The notes: generated by a model from the letters alone, not told the origin. Positions 8,306 through 15,914 are shown, counted from the first letter of the stretch. The stretch is DNA of 64,000 bases from an uncultured Clostridium sp. (GCA_900554365.1 USGY01000004.1:21889-85888); one strand, 5' to 3'. A program made the numbers and translations.

Positions 8306-9348
8306 CTAATATATAAATTCTTCTTTTTTTAAATTTTCTTTTAATTCTATATTTCTTTTTTTCAAGTCATATGTATTTGCAACTTCAAAATAGCCTAAAT
8401 GCCCTGTTAAATAAATTCTAGCTTCTTTTGAAGTTAGTCTGCCCTGTTTTATTTCTTTTAATAATTTTTTTATCTTTTTTTTGAACTTCTTTTTTCCCTT
8501 TGTTCTTACTTTTATTCTATATTCATTTATCTTATATCCACAAAAGTTAATACCTTGTTTAGCTTTAAATATACTTGTTTTATTATTTAATTCTAATTTT
8601 AAATTTTCATCTAAAAATTTTATTATTTTTTCTAAAATAGATTTAGCTTCTTCTTTGGTTTTTACTAGTATTACTGTATCATCCATATACCTATAATAAT
8701 ATTTTATCTTTAATTTTTTAGTAGCATATTGATCAACTTCGTTTAAATATATATTTGCAAAAGTTTGAGATGTATAATTTCCGAATTTCTATTCCTTTAG
8801 GTCGTGATTGTGCTACTAATATTTGTCTAATAAGCCAAAGCAATTTCTTATCTTTTATTCTCTTTTTTAATATGTTATACAGTATTTTTTTATCTATGCT
8901 ATTAAAATATTTTTTTATATCCATTTTTAATACATAGTATTCTCTGTATGATTTTTTCATTTTTTGCATTGCTTTTTGCAAGTCTAATGCAGCTTTATGC
9001 ATACCGTCTTCCTTCGATACATGCATATGTTGTTTGTATAAAGCTAGGTTTGTAATATGGTATTAAAAAATTATCTACAACCCATCTATGTACTATTCTA
9101 TCAATATAGGGTGCTCTTTCTATTATTCTTTCTTTGGGTTCATATATTTTAAAAGCTGTATATTTTCCATGAACATATGTCCCTGTTTTTAATTTTTGAT
9201 ATAAATATTGTATATATTCTTCTTCTTTTATTGAAAATAAAATAACATCTTTTCTAAGTCTTTTTCCTTTTCTAGAAGAAAGATGTGCTTTTAATAAATT
9301 TTCATATGTTAATTTTTTATCATATTCATTTCTTATCCATTTTGCCAT
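8306..9348 (-). CDS. DGR reverse transcriptase, two +1 shifts at CGG
   Basis: Three frames cover one reverse transcriptase. Skipping the C of CGG at 9006-9004 and at 8793-8791 gives a continuous 346-residue protein of normal DGR-RT length. Motifs then read in order: YACIEGRGMHKAAL, MDIKKYFNSID (catalytic Asp), GIEIGNYTSQ and YRYMDDT (catalytic Asp pair). The IGxxxSQ form of motif 4 is typical of DGR enzymes, where other RTs have QGxxxSP. The enzyme copies the TR transcript into mutated cDNA. The gene starts 2 bases after the OB-fold-like gene. No other stop or indel interrupts it, so it is either functional through frameshifting or very recently broken. Confidence 0.9.
8791..8793 (-). other. 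CGG +1 shift site 2 in the reverse transcriptase
   Basis: In the incoming frame the codons read GAA ATT CGG AAA. Skipping the C gives GAA ATT GGA AAT TAT ACA, which restores the IGNYTSQ motif that defines DGR reverse transcriptases. Without a shift translation stops about 15 codons later. Confidence 0.8.
9004..9006 (-). other. CGG +1 shift site 1 in the reverse transcriptase
   Basis: The codons read GAA GGA AGA CGG TAT GCA TAA. Skipping the C gives GGA AGA GGT ATG CAT AAA, restoring the conserved EGRGMHKAAL segment. Without a shift translation stops three codons on. AAGGA lies just upstream, similar in position to the internal Shine-Dalgarno of prfB, but the other three sites lack it. Confidence 0.8.
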
Positions 9349-9350
9349 TT

Positions 9351-9605
9351 TTAATAACCTTTATAAACTTCTTTTACTCTTACAATTAAATTTGCTTTTG
9401 CTTTCATAACTTTTCCCTCTACTAGGATATAATTTCCTGTTTGATATTCTCTAAATATTTTATCTGCTAGTTTATTTACAAATATTAGTTGTATATTATT
9501 TTCATTTTCTTTTAACATTACAAACGCTATTCCACATACTTTTCCCTTATCAACAAGTTTGTATTTAATTTCTAGTATTTTTCCTGATAATATTACTTTA
9601 TTCAA
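9351..9605 (-). CDS. Small OB-fold-like protein inside the DGR
   Basis: The 84-residue protein has the strand pattern of a single-stranded-nucleic-acid-binding OB fold resembling short SSB or PriB: NKVILSGKILEI, then CGIAFVML, a helix with NKLADKIF, and YILVEGKVMKAK. It is packed between avd and the RT with 2-base gaps on both sides and starts with TTG after AAAGGAT. Such a position suggests a role in handling TR RNA or cDNA. I infer the fold from pattern only. It is not one of the DGR accessory families I know (Avd, HRDC). Confidence 0.5.
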   Translation of the reverse strand: MNKVILSGKILEIKYKLVDKGKVCGIAFVMLKENENNIQLIFVNKLADKIFREYQTGNYILVEGKVMKAKANLIVRVKEVYKGY

Positions 9606-9607
9606 TT

Positions 9608-9979
9608 TTATATCCTTTTATTTAAATTATTATTAGCTTTTATAAGTCCTCCTGTTATTCTTCCTAATTCAGCTAACTTGTTTATGCATACTTCAAAATT
9701 CTTATGGCTTATGCTTTTTTCTTCATCTAATATTCTTATCATTGATCTATTATAACTAATAAGTGCATCAATTTTATTTAAATATTCATATGCACATTTT
9801 CTATCTTTATTTAAAAAATGTGCATATTCTAACATTTTTAGTGCAGATATTTTTATTTCTGATCCAATATTAAATTTTTCAATTCTCGGTATTTTTACTA
9901 AGATTTGAAAAACATACTTTATATAATCCTCTGTTTTAGGTATTAATATTAACACACCTGAACTTCGGTACTTTTCCAA
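9608..9979 (-). CDS. avd: DGR accessory variability determinant Avd
   Basis: The 123-residue, mostly helical, basic protein fits the Avd family, a four-helix bundle related to the S23 protein family. Avd forms a pentamer that binds the reverse transcriptase and TR RNA and is essential for homing. The first listed start is TTG at 9979, but it has no nearby binding site. GGAGG lies 9 bases before an in-frame ATA at 9991, which would add four residues (start I/M-S-T-T). The true start is therefore uncertain. The stop is 2 bases before the OB-fold-like gene. Confidence 0.82.
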   Translation of the reverse strand: MEKYRSSGVLILIPKTEDYIKYVFQILVKIPRIEKFNIGSEIKISALKMLEYAHFLNKDRKCAYEYLNKIDALISYNRSMIRILDEEKSISHKNFEVCINKLAELGRITGGLIKANNNLNKRI

Positions 9980-10037
9980 TGTAGTTGATATTTTAAATTA
10001 CCTCCTCTGTTTAATTTTATGTTAACAGTGCTCAGAG

Positions 10038-11129
10038 CTACTTTAAGAATAAAGTGGAACGGAACCCACAACCGTTGTCAGCATTGTACGAATCATTGTC
10101 CCAACGGTAACCTGCGGGATTACCATAGGTGACGTAATTACCACCGCGCACCACCACGGCCTCGGATGTATTTGGATTTAATTCTGTTGTAAATTCAGCT
10201 TCATTTCCTCCCATGTCATATATATTTGCAAAACTTGTTGTTAATCCTGTATTTAACCTTGTTGCTGTGTTGGCCTTTTTTATTACTTTTCCAGTTTTGT
10301 CTTTTACTTCTTTATCATACCAGTTTCCATTGAAATTATCCCTTGATGTAGCATAATTTGTTGCGGTACTATGTGTTTGTATAAATTTTACTGCTGTATC
10401 CCATGCATAGCTTGAACAAAAATATGAATTTGCACTTTTTCCTGCATCTATTCCTTTTGCTTGTTTATATGCTTCACTCCATTTTATGTTTGCATATGGC
10501 TCTTGGTTAGCTTTTATTACTGCATTATTATTTTCTTTTCCTACTTCATATCTTCCTATATAATATCCACCATTATTTTTTATACTTTCTTTTTCAATAT
10601 TTACTTGTTCCACTATTTCATTTAATACAGCTGTTGTTATTCCATTATTAGATTCCTCAGTTGATGGAGTTACTCCTGTTAATGTTAACTCATCTTTTAT
10701 TGCTTTGGTATTGTTATCATTTTCTACTCCCCATGCTGTTTCTTCTCTTTTATATGAATCTTTTGTGCATGGTATCCATACATACTCATTTCCGTTTGAG
10801 CCAATTATTACAAGCCCTTTGCTTACAAGATTTTCACCTTCTACGTTTGATACTGCAAATCCTGCTGGAATTTTAGCAGGATTTCCTTCTGCATCTATAT
10901 AATTGTAGGCTTCTAAATGTGTACTTGCTTCTATTTGTGCTAGTTGCCTTTTTTCATTTTCAGCAGATTCTTCTGTTGTTTGTTTTGCTTTTTGTGCTTG
11001 TGTTAGTATTCCATTTTGTCCTGTTAGCATTGCTATTGATACACCTGCAAGAATTAATAATACTATAATTGTTATTACTAGGGCTATCAATGTTATTCCC
11101 TTATTTTTTTGTGTGATTTTTTCTTTCAT
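10038..11129 (-). CDS. DGR target: pilin-like N-terminus with FGE/C-lectin domain
   Basis: The 363-residue protein starts with a class III prepilin-like signal, KNKG then ITLIALVITIIVLLILAGV, so cleavage after the Gly and insertion by the pilus machinery are likely. The mature residue 5 is Ala and not the usual Glu. After a helix (AQKAKQTTEE) the C-terminal part is a formylglycine-enzyme/C-type-lectin fold: YVWIPC, GGYYIGRYEVGKE, SYAWDTAVKF, IYDMGGNEAEFTT and VVRGGNY. The last 38 codons are the variable repeat. The lectin fold tolerates surface variation and is the usual DGR display scaffold. Strong GGGAGG binding site. Probable surface ligand binder. Confidence 0.9.
   Translation of the reverse strand: MKEKITQKNKGITLIALVITIIVLLILAGVSIAMLTGQNGILTQAQKAKQTTEESAENEKRQLAQIEASTHLEAYNYIDAEGNPAKIPAGFAVSNVEGENLVSKGLVIIGSNGNEYVWIPCTKDSYKREETAWGVENDNNTKAIKDELTLTGVTPSTEESNNGITTAVLNEIVEQVNIEKESIKNNGGYYIGRYEVGKENNNAVIKANQEPYANIKWSEAYKQAKGIDAGKSANSYFCSSYAWDTAVKFIQTHSTATNYATSRDNFNGNWYDKEVKDKTGKVIKKANTATRLNTGLTTSFANIYDMGGNEAEFTTELNPNTSEAVVVRGGNYVTYGNPAGYRWDNDSYNADNGCGFRSTLFLK
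10040..10055 (-). promoter_or_regulatory. Hairpin at the VR 3' end, IMH-associated candidate
   Basis: In coding sense ACTTTA TTCT TAAAGT forms a perfect 6-bp stem with a 4-base loop, starting in the last 3 bases of the variable repeat and covering the end of the target gene. The template repeat lacks it. Hairpins just after VR are known to promote target recognition in DGR homing. Confidence 0.55.
10053..10166 (-). repeat. DGR variable repeat (VR)
   Basis: The repeat encodes the C-terminal end of the target. Compared with the template it has 13 substitutions, all at template adenines, changing nine amino acids (mostly Asn in the template to V, T, Y, G, D, Y, D, G, plus Tyr to Cys) and one silent site. 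All template C, G and T positions are unchanged, which is the signature of adenine-specific mutagenic homing. Confidence 0.95.
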
Positions 11130-11226
11130 TTTTTCCTCCCTCTTCTTAAGTAAATTAATTATTTACTTTTTATATATTTATAAATTAAAAATTTAATAAC
11201 TATTTTGCTGCATTTTTTACACGCAG

Positions 11227-11276
11227 AAAAAGACAGGAATAAAAGCCTAATATATAGGCTCTATTTCTGTCTTTTT
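11227..11276 (-). terminator. Intrinsic terminator between leader and DGR target
   Basis: The stem AAAAAGACAG / CTGTCTTTTT encloses an inner stem AGCCTA / TAGGCT. It lies downstream of the promoter at 11485-11457 and upstream of the target gene on the same strand, so it may act as an attenuator. T runs occur on both strands. Confidence 0.65.
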
Positions 11277-11303
11277 TATATTATATTTATTTATTGTTTT
11301 GCT

Positions 11304-11413
11304 TAGTAGACATAATTTTAGTACATTGGCAACATTTAATAGACTAACTTTAGTTAGTAAATGTATTGTGTGTATGTGTGTGTGTACAGCCCCAAGGCTT
11401 TTAGCGTCTACTA
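11304..11413 (-). ncRNA. Structured leader RNA candidate upstream of the DGR target
   Basis: In minus-strand sense TAGTAGAC (11413-11406) can pair with GTCTACTA (11311-11304) and close a domain of about 110 bases. Inside are the hairpin AGCC-TTGG-GGCT, a nested stem ACATTTA / TAAATGT around CTAACT-AA-AGTTAG, and an AC-rich linker. The domain lies between promoter and terminator, a riboswitch-like layout. It also overlaps a 22-codon reading frame (11420-11352) with its own AGGAGA site. I cannot name a known RNA class. Confidence 0.4.
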
Positions 11414-11420
11414 TTTTCAT
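11352..11420 (-). CDS. Possible 22-residue leader peptide
   Basis: An ATG at 11420 follows AGAGGAGA by about 7 bases and opens a 22-codon frame ending in TAA, with product start MKIVDAKSLGAV and a Thr/His/Tyr-rich end. It sits in the leader before the terminator and DGR target. It could be a leader peptide or an accident of the structured RNA. Coding support is only the binding site and start. Confidence 0.3.
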
Positions 11421-11456
11421 CTTTGATTCTCCTCTTTCGTTCGTTTTTGCATATCT

Positions 11457-11485
11457 ATATTATAATAATTTTCACATTTTGTCAA
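11457..11485 (-). promoter_or_regulatory. Sigma-A promoter of the DGR operon
   Basis: On the minus strand TTGACA at 11485-11480 and TAATAT at 11462-11457 are separated by 17 bases. Nothing else on this strand lies between it and the target, leaving a leader of roughly 320 bases. Confidence 0.65.
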
Positions 11486-11538
11486 CCCAAAATAATATAA
11501 TCTTAATGCCAATTTAATTTTTTATTTCTACTAATTTA

Positions 11539-11567
11539 TTGATATTTTCAGTAAAATACGATATAAT
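11539..11567 (+). promoter_or_regulatory. Sigma-A promoter for serS
   Basis: TTGATA at 11539-11544 and TATAAT at 11562-11567 have a 17-base spacer. The promoter overlaps a possible upstream TTG start of the serS frame, which shows that the real start is the ATG at 11602. I see no T-box in the short leader. Confidence 0.75.
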
Positions 11568-11601
11568 ATTGGAGTATTTGAAAAAAAAGGAGCAGATAAT
11601 A

Positions 11602-12897
11602 ATGATTGATATCAAATTTTTAAGAGAAAATCCAGATTTAGTAAAGAAAAACATAAAAAATAAATTTCAAGATGCTAAACTTCCTTTAGTTGACGAAGTT
11701 ATTGAGCTTGATAAAAAAAGTAGAGAAGCTAAATTAAATGGAGATAATTTACGTTCTCAAAGAAAAAGCTTAAGTAATCAAATCGGTAGCTTAATGAAAG
11801 CCGGAAATAAAGAAGAAGCTGAAAAAGTAAAAGCTGAAGTTGGAAAAATAAATGAAAAATTAGAAGAAAATGAAAAATTAGAAAACAAATATGCAGAAGA
11901 AATAAAAGTTAGAATGATGAAAATTCCTAATATGATGCATCCTTCTGTACCAATAGGAAAAGATGACAGTGAAAATGTAGAAATTCAAAAATATGGTGAA
12001 CCTTTAGTTCCAGATTATGAAATTCCATTTCATGGTGAAATATTAGAAGCACTTGGAGGTCTTGATTTAGATAGTGCTAGACGTGTTGCTGGTCAAGGTT
12101 TCTACTATTTAATGGGTGATGTTGCAAGACTTCATTCTGCTGTTTTAACATATGCTAGAGATTTCATGATTAACAAAGGATTTACATACTGTATACCACC
12201 TTTTATGATTCGTTCTGATGTTGTTACTGGTGTTATGAGTTTTGATGAAATGGATGCAATGATGTATAAAATTGAAGGTGAAGATTTATACCTAATTGGA
12301 ACTTCAGAACATTCTATGATTGGTAAATTTAAAGGTCAAATTCTAAATAAAGAAGATATGCCTTACACAATGACATCATATTCACCTTGTTTTAGAAAAG
12401 AAAAAGGTGCTCATGGTATCGAAGAGCGTGGAGTTTATCGTATTCACCAATTTGAAAAGCAAGAAATGATTGTTGTTTGCGAACCAGAAGACAGTTGGAA
12501 ATGGTATGATAAAATGTGGTCATACACAGTTGAATTCTTTAGAAGTATGGGAATTCCAGTTAGAACTTTGGAATGTTGCTCTGGAGATTTAGCAGATTTA
12601 AAAGCAAAATCTTGTGATGTTGAAGCATGGAGCCCTCGTCAAAAGAAATATTTTGAAGTTGGTAGCTGTTCAAACTTAACTGATGCACAAGCTCGTAGAC
12701 TTGGTATTAGAATAAAAGGTGAAAACGGAACTTATTTTGCACATACTTTAAACAACACTGTTGTTGCCCCACCTAGAATGCTTATTGCTATAATGGAAAA
12801 TAATTATCAACCTGATGGTTCTGTAATTGTTCCAGAAGTTTTAAGACCTTATATGGGTGGTTTAGAAAAAATTCAAGTAAAGAAAAATAATAAATAA
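11602..12897 (+). CDS. serS: Seryl-tRNA synthetase
   Basis: The 431-residue class II synthetase begins MIDIKFLRENPDLVKKN after AAGGAG. The N-terminal antiparallel coiled-coil arm (about 30-100) that grips the long variable arm of tRNA-Ser is clear. Motif 2 reads FRKEKGAHGIEERGVYRIHQF and motif 3 is near NNTVVAPPRMLIAIMEN. It charges tRNA-Ser and also makes the Ser-tRNA-Sec precursor where present. Monocistronic promoter, followed by engB on the same strand. Confidence 0.97.
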   Translation: MIDIKFLRENPDLVKKNIKNKFQDAKLPLVDEVIELDKKSREAKLNGDNLRSQRKSLSNQIGSLMKAGNKEEAEKVKAEVGKINEKLEENEKLENKYAEEIKVRMMKIPNMMHPSVPIGKDDSENVEIQKYGEPLVPDYEIPFHGEILEALGGLDLDSARRVAGQGFYYLMGDVARLHSAVLTYARDFMINKGFTYCIPPFMIRSDVVTGVMSFDEMDAMMYKIEGEDLYLIGTSEHSMIGKFKGQILNKEDMPYTMTSYSPCFRKEKGAHGIEERGVYRIHQFEKQEMIVVCEPEDSWKWYDKMWSYTVEFFRSMGIPVRTLECCSGDLADLKAKSCDVEAWSPRQKKYFEVGSCSNLTDAQARRLGIRIKGENGTYFAHTLNNTVVAPPRMLIAIMENNYQPDGSVIVPEVLRPYMGGLEKIQVKKNNK

Positions 12898-12958
12898 TAA
12901 ATAAAAGACGTGTTCCTGATATTTGGAACCGCCTTTTATATTATATGGAGGTATAAAT

Positions 12959-13540
12959 ATGATAGTTAAAAACCCTCAATTTGAAGTATCAGCCGTTATT
13001 CCTAAACAATATCCTAAAAATGGATTGCCTGAAATTGTTTTGGTTGGAAAATCTAATGTTGGTAAATCAAGTTTTATTAATACAATGATAAATAGAAAAA
13101 AATTAGCTCGTACAAGTAGTGAGCCTGGTAAAACTAGACAAATTAATTTTTATAATATAGATAATTCTTTTTATTTTGTTGATTTACCTGGATACGGATA
13201 TAGCAAAATGTCTAAAAAAGAACAAGCTCAAGTTGGGACTTTTATTGAAGAATATCTATTTAATAGAAAAGAAATAGCTTTAATTATTTTCTTGATTGAT
13301 ATTCGTCATAATCCAACTGCAAATGATTTACTTATGTATAATTATGTTATTTCAGCTAAACTTCCTTTTATAATTTTAACTAATAAAGCTGATAAAATTG
13401 CAATAACAAAAGTTGATGATGCAGTTAAAAATTTGCAAAAACAAATTAACCCTATTGGTGATGTTACAACTTTGCCTTTTTCAGCAGAAAGAAAAATATA
13501 TAAAGATAATGTTTGGAATATTATTGAAAATTATATATAA
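12959..13540 (+). CDS. engB: Ribosome biogenesis GTPase EngB (YsxC)
   Basis: The 193-residue small GTPase has the P-loop GKSNVGKSSF, switch II DLPGYGYS and the guanine-specificity motif TNKADK, all in EngB spacing. It is required for late 50S subunit assembly. I chose the ATG at 12959 because TATGGAGGTA precedes it; the upstream in-frame start would add 12 atypical residues. It lies 61 bases after serS, with only a weak hairpin between, so the two are likely cotranscribed. Confidence 0.95.
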   Translation: MIVKNPQFEVSAVIPKQYPKNGLPEIVLVGKSNVGKSSFINTMINRKKLARTSSEPGKTRQINFYNIDNSFYFVDLPGYGYSKMSKKEQAQVGTFIEEYLFNRKEIALIIFLIDIRHNPTANDLLMYNYVISAKLPFIILTNKADKIAITKVDDAVKNLQKQINPIGDVTTLPFSAERKIYKDNVWNIIENYI

Positions 13541-13558
13541 CAAACTTTTATAAAAAAT

Positions 13559-13620
13559 AAAGAGCTTGGCTCAAGTCAATTACATTTTGTAATTAACCTG
13601 TGCTCAGCTCTTTGTTTTTT
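13559..13620. terminator. Intrinsic terminator after engB
   Basis: A long hairpin with outer stem AAAGAGCT / AGCTCTTT and inner pairs AATTAC / GTAATT is followed by a T run on the plus strand. It separates engB from a convergent minus-strand gene. Confidence 0.75.
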
Positions 13621-13626
13621 TATTTT

Positions 13627-13905
13627 CTAGTAACAACATTTGTTTTTATTTTTCTTATCTTTACTTTTGTTACAGAATAATAATATTAGTGTCAATATTA
13701 GTAATATTCCAAGAATTACTGCTAAAACTATTATAGCAGCTAATGCTTCTAAGAATGTTCCTGCTAATGATGCACCAATTATTAAACTTATAACTGCCGT
13801 AAATGCTGCAAATAATATTGCTACTACTAATCCTAAACAATTCTTTTTATTTTTGCACTTTGGTTCTTTATTATCATAGCAATAAATTGTATCTTGTGGC
13901 TCCAT
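13627..13905 (-). CDS. Small two-helix membrane protein, unknown
   Basis: The 92-residue protein has a polar, cysteine-containing head (about 1-25), two long alanine-, isoleucine- and leucine-rich membrane helices and a lysine-rich tail ending in KCCY. I recognise no family. The ATG at 13905 is preferred because GGAGG lies 8 bases upstream; the GTG three codons earlier overlaps that site. It is monocistronic, facing engB. Confidence 0.6.
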   Translation of the reverse strand: MEPQDTIYCYDNKEPKCKNKKNCLGLVVAILFAAFTAVISLIIGASLAGTFLEALAAIIVLAVILGILLILTLILLFCNKSKDKKNKNKCCY

Positions 13906-13987
13906 AGAAGTCACCTCCAGTATAGTATTTATTATACTATACTATATTATATGTGTTTTTAATTTTGTTGTGATATTATTTTAATAA

Positions 13988-14173
13988 TCATTCTGCCTTT
14001 TTTTCTATTTTAGTAATTGCCTTTTTGGCTTTTTCTCTTGGAATCATAATAATATGACCACAGCCTTGACATTTTAATTTAAAGTCAACACCTATTCTTG
14101 TTATTTTCCACAATTTACTTCCACATGGATGTTGCTTTTTAGTTCTTACAATATCTCCTATATTATATTCCAT
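13988..14173 (-). CDS. DUF951 family protein
   Basis: The 61-residue protein shows the DUF951 pattern: YNIGDIVRTKKQHPCGS, W.I.RIG.DFKLKC, then GCGH and IPR. The conserved HPCGS and CxxCGH cysteines suggest a small zinc-binding beta protein, possibly a nucleic acid binder. Function is unknown. It follows gltX on the same strand with a hairpin between. Confidence 0.85.
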   Translation of the reverse strand: MEYNIGDIVRTKKQHPCGSKLWKITRIGVDFKLKCQGCGHIIMIPREKAKKAITKIEKKAE

Positions 14174-14193
14174 CTTTTCTCTCTTTCTTTTTT

Positions 14194-14222
14194 AAAATGA
14201 CCTATTAAAAATAGGTCATTTT
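14194..14222 (-). terminator. Hairpin terminator after gltX
   Basis: A perfect 12-bp stem AAAATGACCTAT / ATAGGTCATTTT with a 5-base loop lies 18 bases after the gltX stop. The T run is short, so termination may be partial. Confidence 0.6.
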
Positions 14223-14240
14223 AAATTAATTATATCTTAT

Positions 14241-15887
14241 TTATTCATTCATTGCTTTTTCAAATCTTTGTGCTATTTTTTCTTTTCCTAAGATTTTCAT
14301 AATTTCATACATATCTGGTGTATTGGTCCTTCCTGTTAAAGCAACTCTTAAAACAGTACTTACATCTCCAACATGTGCTTTATATTTACCAGGATTTGCT
14401 TTAAATTCTTTTACATCTTTGCAATATCCCATTTCTTCAGTTAAATCTTTTATTTTGTTAAACCAAATTTGTTTGTCATCTGCATCATCATAATATTTTT
14501 CTATATATGTTTTTAATATTTTATTTATTTCTTCTTTTTCAGAAATTACTTGATATGGATATTCTTTTACATCAAATAATTCATCATACATATAGCATAT
14601 ATTATCTTTTACATCTGACCATTTTGAAATATCTTTTCTTGGCTTTTTATTTCCTCTTTCTATCCCAAATACTTTTAATGAATATTCTTTATCTTCTAAT
14701 ATTTTTTCAAGTTCATTATCATGACGTTTAGCCCATTTCATTGCTTCATCATATACTTGCTCTGCTGTGAATTTAGATATAACTGTTTTTCCAACATCTA
14801 ATAATTTTACCATATCAAATAAAGCACCACTTACACTCATTTTGTTAAGTTGTAAGTCAAATTCTGATATTTCTTTATTTGGATTTGCTCTTCTCCAATT
14901 TTCAAATGTAGAATTTGCAATATTTAATAAATATTCTTTTACAGCTTCTTTAGGAATTCCTTCATTTTCATAATATGATACTGCAGCTTCTGGATCTTTT
15001 CTTTTACTTAATTTTCTCTTATTTCCATTATCATTTTTCATTATTGGTGCAATATGTGCATATTTAGGTGGTCTGAAACCTAATTCGTGGAATAATTGTA
15101 AATGTAATGGTACTGAAGATAGCCATTCATCTCCTCTTATTACGTGTGTTGTTCCCATTAAATGATCATCAACAGCATGTGCAAAATGATATGTTGGCAA
15201 TCCATCTGCTTTTATTATAACTATATCTTGATCATTTTCTGGAAATTCAACATTTCCCTTTATTACATCTTTATGCTTTATTTTTCTATCTTCTCTTCCT
15301 TGAGATTTAAAACGAATTATATATTTTTCTCCGTTTTTTATTTTTTCTGCCATTTCATCTAATGTTAAATGTCTACATTTTGCCCATACTCCATAATATC
15401 CTGGACGTATTTTAGCAGCTTCTTGTTTTTGTCTTATTTCATCAATTTCTTCTTGACTGCAAAAACATGGGTATGCTTTTCCTTGTTCGATCATATATTT
15501 AGCATATGCTTGATATATTTCTTTTCTTTTTGATTGTTGATATGGTCCATAGTTTCCTTTTTCTTCAGTTTCTGAAATTATTCCTTCATCTGGTATAATA
15601 TCAAAATCTTTTAAACTGCTTACTATTCCACTAACACCATTTTCAACTTCTCTTTTTTGGTCTGTATCTTCTATTCTTAAGAAGAATACTCCATCAGTTT
15701 GGCTTGCTAATTTTCTTGCAATTAAGCTTTGATAAAGTCCTCCAATATGTACAAAACCTGTTGGACTTGGCGCAAATCTTGTTACAATTGCTCCTTCTTT
15801 TAGATTTCTTCTTGGATATTTTTCCTCATAATATGAAATTTCCTTTGCATCTGGAAATATTAAATTTGCTAATTCTTTATAATCCAT
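14241..15887 (-). CDS. gltX: Glutamyl-tRNA synthetase
   Basis: The 548-residue class I synthetase has the HIGH-type motif in RFAPSPTGFVHIGG and the KMSKS-type motif in KRKLSKRKD. An extended N-terminus of about 35 residues precedes the catalytic domain, as in some clostridial paralogues. A helical anticodon-binding domain follows. With gatCAB also in this window, Gln-tRNA is probably made by charging tRNA-Gln with Glu and then amidating it. The gene follows RNase J by 27 bases. Confidence 0.93.
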   Translation of the reverse strand: MDYKELANLIFPDAKEISYYEEKYPRRNLKEGAIVTRFAPSPTGFVHIGGLYQSLIARKLASQTDGVFFLRIEDTDQKREVENGVSGIVSSLKDFDIIPDEGIISETEEKGNYGPYQQSKRKEIYQAYAKYMIEQGKAYPCFCSQEEIDEIRQKQEAAKIRPGYYGVWAKCRHLTLDEMAEKIKNGEKYIIRFKSQGREDRKIKHKDVIKGNVEFPENDQDIVIIKADGLPTYHFAHAVDDHLMGTTHVIRGDEWLSSVPLHLQLFHELGFRPPKYAHIAPIMKNDNGNKRKLSKRKDPEAAVSYYENEGIPKEAVKEYLLNIANSTFENWRRANPNKEISEFDLQLNKMSVSGALFDMVKLLDVGKTVISKFTAEQVYDEAMKWAKRHDNELEKILEDKEYSLKVFGIERGNKKPRKDISKWSDVKDNICYMYDELFDVKEYPYQVISEKEEINKILKTYIEKYYDDADDKQIWFNKIKDLTEEMGYCKDVKEFKANPGKYKAHVGDVSTVLRVALTGRTNTPDMYEIMKILGKEKIAQRFEKAMNE

Positions 15888-15914
15888 TTTTTTCGCTCCT
15901 TTTTAAGTATTGTA

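Noticed and set aside
8306..9348. Reading the RT region as three separate genes
   Set aside because: The three frames each carry consecutive RT motifs and join exactly at two CGG sites, so they are one gene.
11343..11358. Palindrome ACTAACT-TT-AGTTAGT as an operator
   Set aside because: It lies well downstream of the promoter and is better explained as an inner stem of the leader RNA.
11304..11413. c-di-GMP (GEMM) riboswitch upstream of the DGR target
   Set aside because: GACGC followed by AAAGCC resembles part of the GEMM core, but the second conserved half with its receptor region is absent.
11299..11517. Plus-strand reading frame of 72 codons in the leader region of the DGR target
   Set aside because: It is antisense to the promoter and structured leader, has no ribosome binding site, and its protein has low-complexity Cys/Val repeats from the GT-rich stretch.
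11568..11601. T-box upstream of serS
   Set aside because: The leader between promoter and ATG is only about 30 bases, too short for a T-box.
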